Source: Chara braunii (lineage: Eukaryota > Streptophyta > Charophyceae > Charales > Characeae). Taken from it: a DNA stretch of 20,000 nt. The notes beneath the pieces were generated by a model. That model saw only the letters and a list, made by a program, of their open reading frames with translations. It made no database searches and was not told the origin of the DNA. The translations under genes were made by a program, and so were the position numbers. Numbering within the stretch: position 1 is the first letter of the stretch; each line of letters begins with the position of its first letter. The stretch is taken from the NCBI GenBank assembly GCA_003427395.1, contig BFEA01001042.1, positions 50,821 through 70,820 of the forward strand, read 5' to 3'. Below, one piece after another: positions 1 through 9,900 of the stretch.

Positions 1-34
<34 letters not shown>

Positions 35-105
35 AAGACATGCTCCAATCTATTCGTGGGGAGCAGCACGTGCTGGGAATCGGGCCCAGCGTCCCATATG
101 AAGAT
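1..105 (-). mobile_element. Possible 5'-truncated SINE 3' end with A-tail
   Basis: Bases 4-33 are a run of T, so the minus strand ends in about 30 A, as expected for a retrotransposed RNA copy. Just upstream on the minus strand is a short hairpin whose 6-bp stem is GCTGGG/CCCAGC and whose 7-nt loop is CCCGATT. It resembles a tRNA T-arm, whose loop is usually TTCRANN, with two T-to-C changes. No A-box is visible further upstream, so if this is a tRNA-derived SINE it is 5' truncated or highly diverged. It could instead be the tail of another retroelement or a processed pseudogene. The window edge cuts any flanking duplication. The A-tail is clear; the SINE reading is an inference. Confidence 0.35.
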
Positions 106-489
106 ATGTAAAAACGATTGATGAACGCCATCCGCCACAAACCGGCTCCGTGTGGTTCTCCGCTAATCTCTAGCGCTACGTGGCCCGTGGGCGGCAGGGC
201 CCGCCCACCTGGCCCCGCACAAACTCCTGGACATGGTCGTCGAGCACGGCGGCTGCCTTGGAGAAGTGTGCATCGATGCCCCCTGGCCAGCGAGTCAGAG
301 TGAGCAGCTCACGTGTAGTGTGATCGATGCTTAGACGCCAGCAAGGAGATGGGGGTGAGAGTGACGAAAACTCGTTCAGATGCAAAGCAACTTGCAGGCG
401 AAGGTGGGAAACGGATCAGCGAGGAGGGGGAGGCGACTGTTGACGTCGGCTCATCGAGAAACAAGTAAATTTACTAGAGAAAATTGAGT
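106..489. other. Intergenic flank, no gene recognised
   Basis: GC-rich sequence with short open frames on both strands, none with a recognisable motif or convincing composition. The last bases (482-489, AAATTGAG) match the bases just beyond the A-rich tail of the LINE, so this stretch is probably the pre-insertion 5' flank of that element. Confidence 0.4.
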
Positions 490-2032
490 GATCGCTGCGA
501 CTACTGACCGTGACGATTGGGAAAGAAGTGCACGGCCGGGTTGAAGGCTGCCCGAGTATCTGGGCGAGTGAGTTGGCCACATCGACGCAGGTTTCGGGCC
601 AGGTCGTGGATCCGTGGCAGGGGGGTGGCGAGAACGTCGAGATAGGTCAGATCCGATACCCTCGCGGCTCTGAGGGTCGGATACGCTGGGACGGGGGAAG
701 CCACGGAGCGAAGACTCAGCTCGGTTGGGACGAAATCCATGTGGATGGGAGAATATCAAGGGGAAAAGAAGATCCTGGCGACACGTGTAACGTGGGTCGA
801 CCGACAACCGATGTACAACCGCTTGCCGAAGGAAAAGGACAACTGCCCGGCGCTTTGGTAAGTGCCTGGCGAGACTCGAAAGTTCCACTAACGATGCCAC
901 GTGGCCACAAGGGTGATACGCGAGAAGGCCCAGTGAGCGAAACCGGGAGGAGGAGAGCTGGGGAGGGGAGGCGAAGAAGGAGCAACGTGGCGAGGACACA
1001 TCAGCGTGAGGGTCGGCGGGCCCGGCCATTTGTTTACGGCGCTACGTGGCGGCGTCGGTGGCACAGCCTCGCCAGCAAAAAAGGGGACAAGATTAGGGGG
1101 CCCGATGGCTGGGTGGCACAAACTCGCAGCTCGCAGCATACATCGAATGGGAGCGGCACGCCATCGACTCGGGGATGATTGGTGACCTTTCCCTTCCTTT
1201 GCTCCACCCGGCCCGCCCCTCTCCCGAACCCCCGTCTCCCAGATCCTTCGCCTTTACCCTTAGTCGACCCTTGTCGCCCTTGTGTTGATCCTCCACTGCA
1301 CCTTCGACACTGCTCGAACCGGGTCAATTGTGTTCACTCTCGTCGCTTCCTGTGCCAGATCGTCTTCCTTCTTGTGCACACGCGCACGTCCTCGTCCCCT
1401 TACCACAAGCTCCCCTCTCGATCGTGGCAGGGATCTCCGCCCTTAAAAACGACGGTGGGGAGAGGGCAAAATGCTGATCAATCTGTCCAAGACCCCGTCG
1501 ATGCCAATTCCGCATCCCTGGTGATTCTGTTATGGGATCGCAGCGGAAAGCCTGCATCTAATGATCCCTTAACTCCAACTTCATCTTTGTTCTATTTACA
1601 TTGGTCAGAGCCCCACCTGGTCAAACAGACACGTCATCGAAAGTACCACCACGAATTTCTTTTTCTGTGTGAGCACACAGATCCCCATCTACTTAGGAGA
1701 GAAGGTTGCTAGTAAAACTTACAGGATACCTATAACGAGTGCATTAAAGTCGCAGCCAGGGCAGCCAACAATTTCATTGCTCCTCAGGCTGGGCGGTGCC
1801 AAAGCCATCACTAGCATCCGGGGCCGGTGCCAGCGCAATAAGCGCACAACAGGGAAGGGGGACGGAGGCGACCTGATCGCCTCGAATGTCGAACAGCCCA
1901 GAATGACGAGGTGGAAGATCCCCTGATGCAGCTCCGGAACAGGGAGAGAGAGGTGCACTAACCAAAAATAAGGAGCCCGTTAGTGCCTGCCCATCAAAGG
2001 CACAACAGGGGAGGGGGAAGGAAGCCACCTGG
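490..2032 (+). promoter_or_regulatory. Probable LINE 5' UTR / internal promoter region
   Basis: About 1.5 kb precedes ORF1. The first part (490-1180) is strongly GC-rich. The middle (about 1183-1320) is pyrimidine-rich, and the end carries two 156-bp tandem units. Several frames are open here (for example 510-1178), but their Arg/Gly/Pro-rich translations look like composition effects. LINE transcription normally starts from an internal promoter in this position. I see no TATA box, and the assignment comes from location only. Confidence 0.4.
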
Positions 2033-2135
2033 ATGCCACGAATGTCGAATGGCCCAGAACGACGGGGTGGAAGATCCGCTGCGGGAGCCCTGCAACTGGG
2101 GGGAAGAGGTGCACTGTCCAAAAATAAGGAGCCGG
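1824..2135 (+). repeat. Two tandem 156-bp units at the 5' UTR/ORF1 junction
   Basis: Unit 1 (about 1824-1979) and unit 2 (about 1980-2135) share aligned blocks at a constant 156-bp offset: CACAACAGG at 1845 and 2001, GAATGTCGAA at 1884 and 2040, and CCAAAAATAAGGAGCC at 1962 and 2118. The copies have diverged by substitutions and small gaps. Unit 2 contains both candidate ORF1 start codons (2033 and 2042). The matching ATG in unit 1 (1886) soon meets a TGA in its frame. The arrangement resembles promoter monomers repeated at the 5' end of some L1 elements. Confidence 0.8.
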
Positions 2136-3066
2136 AATGCGAAAAGGTTTCTCAACTCTCCGGCGCCCCTGCACCTACAAAGCAAGCGGATCATAACGCA
2201 ACTCTGGCACAGGGGGAAGCCAACAAAACATGGAGGGACAGACTGGTGGGAGATGAACTGCGATCGGCGGTCGACCCTGGGCCCTCAACCGCTCGTCAAA
2301 AGTCGCCCCCCCAGCTCCTGTGTGCACTATCTGCCCCCGCTCATTCGGATGCAAACAGATCGGCCGCCCTGAACTCCATCGCTCCGCTCAAAAGCCATTT
2401 CATTCAACAATTGTATGTAGAACCCGAAAGAAAATTTCAAGTAAAGGATGGTTACATTTACCCTCACTCGATATTCCCGCCGGGTGCCAGGGCTACAAGG
2501 GATATGATCTATATGCAGAGAGCGGTTCATTTCCGATTCCAGTCCATGCAGCCGGGGATTGTCATCAATGAAAGGGTCAAATGGATCACAGATAGATTGG
2601 CAATGATCAAACCAGACAGACAACTGGTTCATGACCACTTCCTTGTTGAAGTGGACAGTCCTGAATACATCACTGTGGTTGCCCTCTATTCGACAGATAG
2701 ACAACTGCTACTCAGAAACGGTTCTCTCCAATTCAGGGGCTCTCCAGTAAGGGTGTCCCCCTGGTCCCCCACTGACCCGCTATCCGCTGATGAGCGGAGA
2801 GAGCACCTAATGAGAACTAATTTCTGGGTCAAATTTCGATTTGTCCCGCTGTGCGTGCAAGGGGCGATTCTTACCGACCTCGAAAATATAACCCGGGTCA
2901 AAGGTTTCATAACAGACCTGTCGTAGTTCTTGGAAAAACGGGACGATTCCCTGCTCGTGGCGGTAGACTGGGACGATGCCTATCCCTTCCCCCCCAATGA
3001 AGAATGGAGATACTCTCTGGGGGGAAGAGAATTCTCGGTCCCCGTCAGTCACACACAAGACCCCTG

Positions 3067-3117
3067 GTGTTATGCATGCAAGGCCAGGGGTCACCTTAGC
3101 TCAGACGATGATTGTCC
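3067..3117 (+). other. CCHC zinc knuckle within ORF1
   Basis: The frame encodes WCYACKARGHLSSDDDCP. The spacing is C-x2-C-x4-H-x6-C, two residues longer in the last gap than the usual retroviral-type C-x2-C-x4-H-x4-C. Its position directly after the RRM/DUF4283-like region matches plant LINE ORF1 proteins, where such knuckles bind nucleic acid. Confidence 0.7.
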
Positions 3118-3889
3118 TTCGACTAAGAATAACAAAAAGAAGGGAATCAAGGGGCTTGTCGTCCCGGATCCGGACGGCGAAGAGAAATGGTATCCGAAGG
3201 AAAAGGTGTTGCAAGGCTGGCTCTTTAGGGCGTTTGCTGATGGGACGCCAGGGAAGTGGATCTGGCGTGGCGAGGGACAGCCGTCGGCCTTCCCCGCCGG
3301 AGCCAGAATTGACATAGCCGACGACCTGGACCCCGCTGCTAATCAGACAGCATCCCGGAGGTCCAAGGACCCTGGAAAAGCAGAGAAGAGTTATGCCCGC
3401 AGAGGGGACATCGTCGGGGGGGAACCCAATAAGTCGAGCCTTGCCCAAAACGCTGCAGATGCTAACAAGCCACTGGAGCCCTCAGTCAAATCTCGGCCTG
3501 TGCCCCGTGCAACACACCCGCCCCTGAAGGGAAAGGGACTACCCCCCCCCCCCCGGTCTATAAACCCAAGTCAAAAAAGGGGGCTGTGCCCGAACAGGGC
3601 TGGACGGAGCACCGACAAGGCCGATCTGATGAGGGGGTCAACACAGGGTCCTCAGACCAGCAAGAGATGGAGGTACACCAACCTGCAATACCGCAAACTA
3701 CACAAGCTACAGCACCCCCGCAACACCAGCGACAACCTGTAGGGAGCAGTGCTCCCCCCCCCCCAGTGGTATCAGCCTTTGGGGTCCGGAGTGCAGAGTG
3801 ATCACTCTGTGAAGTCTGATGCTATAGCTTTTCCACTGCGGGGGCAGGCTTGAGTGGCACAGCAGGACCCACCAGGAGAAAAGGGCGCA

Positions 3890-4155
3890 GAGGGCGCAGA
3901 GACTCGGCCGCCAGTCCTGGGCCCGCCCCTGCTTGTGACCACCGGTACGAAGGATATGGGGGGGTTAAAGCCCTCATAGTCTAATAAACCTGGTTCCGCC
4001 CCTCCCTTCTCGGACGGAGATAAGGGCGCAGTGGCCTTGCCGTCTCCTCCGGGCCCATCTCGGCTTGGGACCGCCTGTACAAGGGAGATGGAGGAGTTAA
4101 ACTTGACACAGGCTAACAAACTTGGTACCGCCCCTCCCTCCCACACAGGTTCTCC
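3890..4155 (+). repeat. In-frame 132-bp tandem duplication in ORF1 linker
   Basis: Two diverged copies lie 132 bp (44 codons) apart. Anchors are TGGTTCCGCCCCTCCC at 3991 and TGGTACCGCCCCTCCC at 4123, plus matching blocks upstream (GGGGGTTAAA and GGAGTTAAAC). The peptides align as LKPS-stop-SNKPGSAPP and LNLT-Q-ANKLGTAPP. The TAG at 3977 in copy 1 therefore lines up with a CAG glutamine codon in copy 2. Confidence 0.75.
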
Positions 4156-5449
4156 CCTTCAGCTAGCCAATCAACCGGCCAGTGCCCACAAAATCCTCAA
4201 CCCCCACCAAATGTGGCTTAAGGCGAACTCCCTCCTCGCTAAGTTTACAGGGGCAGCATTCGCCCAACCTAGGGCCACCTCAAAAGACAAGTTGAGACTC
4301 CCGGCTGTCTCCCCCTCGCTGTCGGAGGACCTGCCAACTGGGACTCACGGTCCACTGACGAACGACTATTCTGCGGCGAGTTCTTCTGAGCCACAACCAA
4401 CGCTGCCCGCCGACGGCCACATGGGCATGCATCCTTCGGTGCCCTAATCCTCCTTCTCCAACGATGAGGGCCCGGCCACGGTGAAACCGTCCACGGTGGA
4501 ACCGGTTGCAATTAGTCTCAGGCTATCACAGTTGCCATCTCACTCCCTGCTGCAAATGCAACCGCAACCACAGATGCAGACACAGAGCCAGGCGGATACT
4601 TCTCTGCAGCCCCGGTCTGAGGAGGGGGATCAAGGAAGAGTGCTCTCCCCGGTGCAGGGGCATGGACCCGACATGGAAGGGAATGGGCCTCACTCCGCAC
4701 GACTCAAGGAGGTGGTGTCGGAACTTACCGGGGAACGTAAGTTCCTGCTGATTACTCCCCAGGAAAACCCCGAACACTACAGTCGCCCCCGTCCACCCGA
4801 AGAGGACGACCCACTGCCCGCCGCAGGGGCTTTCCACCAGCTGAACACCAGGCACCAATAGTCGTTGTCTGAGGAGCACCTTCCCGAGAGTCAACAGTCG
4901 CTGCCCACCGTTGACACCCACATTTGCATGCCAACGGAAGGCCCACCTGCAGAGCCACCCCCCACGCCTGACCTAACGCTGTCACAGCTGGCACCACAGG
5001 TGTATTCACAAACGCAAGCACCTGGACAGCAGGGAGCACAACTGCAATACCAAATGGAAGGAGACGGCCAAAACCTCCCGCAGGCGCAAATGGAAATGCA
5101 AATGCAGAGCCGGCAACAGAACCAACAGCCCCTCCTCCAACACAATAACTGTGACGAACAACTCCGCCAGCTGCTCCATGCACAGCTAGCACAGTATCAA
5201 CATCAGCAGCTCCAGGAGAGGCTTGTACAGCAGCAAATGCTGCTTCAACACCTGCATTTGCAATGGCAACACCAGCTTTGCTGTCAGCAGCAGCAAATAC
5301 TGCAGTAGCAGCAACTCCAGCTTCGTGTCTTTTGGCAGCAAGAGGCAGAAAACCAAAAACTGGACGCACAACAGTTGCAGCTGCAGGCCAGGCTGGATAG
5401 CCCGGCGGTTGCCCTGCCACACTGGTACTACGACGGACAGGTTCCCCAG

Positions 5450-5662
5450 AAAATGGACACATCAGCCCCCCCCGCTAATGAGCCGCAGACTATTCAGCAG
5501 CTTCTAACCTCCCAGGACATGGACACCTCGGCTCCCCACTCTAACGAGCCTCAGCCCGCTCAGCAACAGGTCCAACCGGTGGAGATGGAGGTGGAACCGG
5601 AGGCTCAGCCCACTCAGCAGCAGGCTCTACCAGTGGAAATGGAGGTGGAACCGGTTCCCCCT
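5450..5662 (+). repeat. Short in-frame repeats in ORF1 Gln-rich region
   Basis: Two nested repeats preserve the reading frame. MDTSAP-x2-NEPQ occurs at about 5453 and 5519, and PVEMEVEP occurs at about 5576 and 5630, each followed by Gln-rich spacers. This suggests expansion by replication slippage in a disordered segment while the protein was still under coding constraint. Confidence 0.7.
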
Positions 5663-6947
5663 CGGTCGACACCACCCACTGAAGCTCCCCCGCTGCCCCT
5701 TGCGGCTAATGAGGAGGTCCAGCAAAAGCTTGCTTTCCTGACAGACTGGACCCTCGCCAAAAATTTTTCTATGTCCGGGGACAAGTCGGGGGACAGACTG
5801 GATAACAGATATTGGGGGGAGGCGAAACGGGTCCTCATGTACAGTCCTAGAGTTCTGACCACAGTGGACAAATATCAGACAATCTCGACAATTGACTGGA
5901 TGGAGGTGGGAGCGGCAATCGTCTTGGTTGTCAACGACTTCCTTGACAAAATTCACAACTACGCCGAGGCCCCATTCGGCAGCAGATTGGACGACAGCAA
6001 TGCACAGTTCGTGCACGATACAGGCGAGGCGTTCCTCCATGAGGGTCTTGCCTGGCCCAAAACATTGGTGCATGAACTGTGCACCACGCTGTACACAGTC
6101 CACAAACAACACGACCGCCCAGACTGCCAACCATCGACATTCGCTCTTTCTGGGACCCCTCCGGCAACTCAGGCTTGCTTCCCTGCATCTCTAGCAGTGA
6201 CGCCTGTCACAGACAGGCCGCTGCTGGAATGCCAACCTCGCCCCTCAGGGGCCTCCAACCAAGGGCCTGTGATCATTCATGATGATGATGATGAGCACAA
6301 AGACCGGTCACACTCGGAAGATGACCTGCAATTGGACAGTCCCCTGAGAAAGATGCGGGACGTGGTGCGGTTACAACAGGACGACAACTCTCCGATCGTG
6401 ATGTCCCCTGGGGTGGCCATCTTTCCCATCAAAAGAGAAAAAGAGGGTGGTCAGTGGCTGTTGTGCCTTGGCCCCCCTGTGGACACCATCCGCCACGCCC
6501 ACCAGCCAAAGGCCTCGCATTCAACGATGAACCTCACCATTGAAGGCTGGAGAGGCAATCCGTCGAACGCTGTGATCCTTAAGCGTCTGAAATACTGGGT
6601 GAGGGAGGCTAACATCTCTGATGTGTTGGGGGTAGTCCTCCCTCAGTCCCACACATTCCCGAAGGGCATAATTCCAGCCCTGCTCCTGCTCAGCCACAAA
6701 TTTGGGGCTGCTAAAACGGGCACAGACTTCAGGTGGTTCACTCACAATCAGCTAATGGACCTGCCCGCTACACGCTTGGTGACTAACTATGCCCGGACAG
6801 CGAGCAGGGTTACGTTTTTCCTGCAGACCTTTTTGGAGGATGCCGTTCTTGAGGAGCACAACCAGTGGGATGACCCGCCGTTTGTGCTTCCCGTCAAGGT
6901 GCTGCCCTGAAAATCAGTCCCAGCAACTGTAAAGTGGTGATAGAACG

Positions 6948-9900
6948 ATGGACCCGCCACTACCAAATAATATGCCGCCTCCCGATGGTGCTCAGACCCC
7001 GAATGGGGCTCCCTGTCCACCGCACCCACCACCCCTCCGATCATCGCCCCCCCAATGCCCACCGCCNCCCCAAGTTTTCCCTAGAGTCAAGAGGCCGCCC
7101 CTATGNACGACCAAATTGGCTCAGGCNGACTTGGACATTCGATCTCTCAATGTCAATGGGCTAATCCAGACGTCGGTGGATAAAAAAAAGGCGATTTTCA
7201 ATATGATTAAACCTGCAGTGACGGGGTCATGGCCGGATGCAGTTTGTGTGCAAGAAACGCACCTGCAGGACACACCAACGCATAATGCTAAAGGAAAATT
7301 CATATGGCCCTATGTCTCCTATGCTGCTCCAGCTACGGCCAGGGCGTCGGCAGGGGTGGCGATATGGCTCCCCCCCTCCTCCAAACTGATTCTCGTTGGG
7401 GTGGATAGAGATGTCCAGCAGGGTAGGTGGATCAGTCTAAAGGTAACCTTTGAACAAGAAGAGTTCTACCTCACCAATGTGTATGCACCGAATAATCCAG
7501 TGGATAGGATAGAACTCTGGGCCTCCCTTCAAGACAGGCTGCCGGTGGACGCCCCAAACATACTAGTGGGTGACTTTAATACCGCCCTTGACCCGGCTAT
7601 GGATCGCAGGTCCCCCTCCCACACTACTGACCAAGGGGATCTGCAGCAGACCAGCGTGGGCGTGGATGTACTCATGCTCAGGGAATTCATGACGGACCGG
7701 GAGCTGGTTGATATGTACAGACAACTGCATCCCTCTCAGCGCGCTTATACCTGTATGTCCTCCAGAGGTGAAAGAGGCATCACCAACTCTCGCATAGACC
7801 TCACGTTAGTATCGAAGGACCTGGTCGGCCTGGTGACGACAGCAGAAATAACCGCCATCAGCCCGTGCAAGTCCTTTGACCATCGCATGATCACTTTGGG
7901 TCTATCTTGGCACAGTCATATCCAAAGGGGCCCGGGCTTCTTTAAACAATACCTCGCTGCTTCCCCTTGCCAAATCCAAGGACACCGTAACTTCGTTCTG
8001 GGAATATTGGCAAACCCGCAAGCCGGTATCAGAGGATGTTGTCAAATGGTTCAATGACGGTGTGGCGCAGCTGAGAGAAAGAGTCAAGTAGCTCTCCATA
8101 CAACACGCCAGAGACCGTAAAGCTCTCCTTGAAAAATTGATGAAGGACCTAGAAGATTGGGACGACCAACTCATGCACGATCCACAAGATTCTGCCACAT
8201 ATGACAAACTGCAGGAAGCCAGAGACCACCTCCAAGCCTACATAGAGCAGCAGACGCAGACTTGGAGAATACTGGCTAGGATAAAACGTGCCCACACAGA
8301 TGGCACAATGGCCAAGTCCTTCAACAACAAAGCAAGAGCTAGGGCGAGAGCCAACACAGTTCCTGTGCTCAAACACCCCCTGGATGCCGCGGCACAACCA
8401 GCTACCAACGCCTACTCCATAACAGACTATGCAGCCCAATACTAGCGGAACCTCTTCACCTCCCAAACGCCGAACAAGCCCGTGGACAGCGTCCGTCAGG
8501 CAAGGGCACAACTGCTGGATGCAGTCTGCTCTCGCCTCAAGGACTCTCAAAAGTCAGACCTTGACGCTCCTCTGACTCAACAAGAGATCTTGGAGGCGCT
8601 GAAGGACATGGAGGATGAAAAGACCCCGGGTATTGACTCATTCCCAAAAGAGTTCTGAACTCAATTTTGGGATCTTCTTAAGGACGACCTGATGGAGTAT
8701 ATCTTGGCGATCCAGAAGGAGGGTACCTTTGGGGGCATGATGCGTCAAGGAGTCACCACACTGCTATATAAAAAGGGCGACAAAGAGGACATCGAAAATT
8801 ATAGACCTATAACCCTCCTTCCGGTCCCGTACAAGATGGTCGTGAAGGCGCTGACCAAGAGGCTCCTGCCCCATATGAATATGCTCATCCACCCCGACCA
8901 ATCGAGCTTCATGCCCAATCGTAATATTCAAGACAATATTCTGCTTGTTAATGAGACTATCAAGTACGCGCGCCAACGGAAAGCCCAAGCGGCAATCATA
9001 TTCATCGATTTTGAGAAAGCTTACGACCATGTCGACTGGGACTTTTTGGACATGTGCTTACAGAAGATGAATTTTGGGCCTGCCTTTTGTCACTGGGTCC
9101 AAATCTTCCATAAGACAGCCACCACGAATGTCATGCTAAATGGTCACCTGTCACCTTCAATCCACCTCCAAAGATCGGTGCGCCAGGGTGACCCAATCGC
9201 GCCCTTGTTATTTATCATAGTGATGGAAGCGCTCGCCTCCGCTATCAGAGCCCACCCTGGCATTAGTAGAGTGCCTATCCTGGAAATCCCGCAGTGCCTC
9301 ATACCCGTGACGTCACTGTTCGCCGACGATCTCACTGTCCTCATCAAAGCAAATGAGGAAAGTGTTCGCGCACTTTCTGAGGTTATACACCTTTTCTCGT
9401 TGGCGGCATACATGAAAGTCAACTGGGGGGCAAAAACGGAAGGCTGGTGGCTCCACCCGCAAGGAGAACCCCCACTGCAACAACTTGCGGTGGCTTGGGC
9501 ACATAAAGAGGATGCCATCAAAATATTGGGGGTGAGGTTGGCAGCATTGGGTCCCCCTCACGACCATGGCGATGCGCTTGTTGACCTCGCAATAGACCGT
9601 TTGGCTCGATGGGAGGGGCTGCATACCTCGCTCGTGGGCAGGGCGCTGGCAATAAATAACGCAATATTGGCGGCACTTTGGTACAAATTAGCAGTTTGGC
9701 CACTAAAGAGACAGCAATTTGCCAGACTCAAAAAAACACTAACTAAATACCTCTGGAAAAACAGTGTCAGAACTGAGGGTTGCATATCAAGGGTGAGTTG
9801 GGAGGTGATTACACAACCAAGATCCATGGGGGGGTTGAGAATCTTGGACCCGGAGAGGGAGTGTGAAGCGCTGATCTTCAAAGTCCTGGTCAGACTATTG

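Larger units (their letters stand above)
2033..6910 (+). pseudogene. LINE ORF1: RRM/DUF4283-like and CCHC protein, giant frame with stops
   Basis: One frame runs from ATG 2033 (or 2042) to TGA 6908-6910, about 1,625 codons, broken by TAG 2924, TAG 3740, TGA 3851, TAG 3977, TAA 4445, TAG 4859 and TAG 5306. There is no frameshift, so it appears to be one ancestral protein. Residues about 125-290 (for example VHDHFLVEVDSPEY) resemble the RRM-like DUF4283 region of plant LINE ORF1 proteins. A zinc knuckle follows at 3067-3117 with C-x2-C-x4-H-x6-C spacing. Residues about 400-1215 form a Pro/Gln-rich, probably disordered linker with Met-Gln and poly-Gln stretches. The last ~400 residues (about 5700-6910) are less repetitive and look folded, with a DDDDE acidic patch near 6278, but I do not recognise the domain. 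Its likely role was binding the element RNA. ORF2 starts 37 bases downstream. Typical LINE ORF1 proteins are 300-700 residues, so this length is exceptional. An alternative is two ancestral ORFs fused in frame. Confidence 0.7.

Noticed and set aside
510-1178. 222-codon plus-strand open frame with an overlapping 192-codon minus-strand frame
   Set aside because: Both are open because of high GC content; the peptides are Arg/Gly/Ser/Pro-rich with no domain and lie in the probable LINE 5' UTR.
2787-2793. CTGATGA as a second hammerhead core on the plus strand
   Set aside because: No suitable stem II followed by GAAA and no stem III partner; it is ORF1 coding sequence. The same applies to CTGATGA at 3626-3632.
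5375-6910. Treating the 511-codon stretch as a separate gene starting at 5375
   Set aside because: The frame is continuous upstream with Gln-rich coding beyond the TAG at 5306, so it is the C-terminal part of ORF1.
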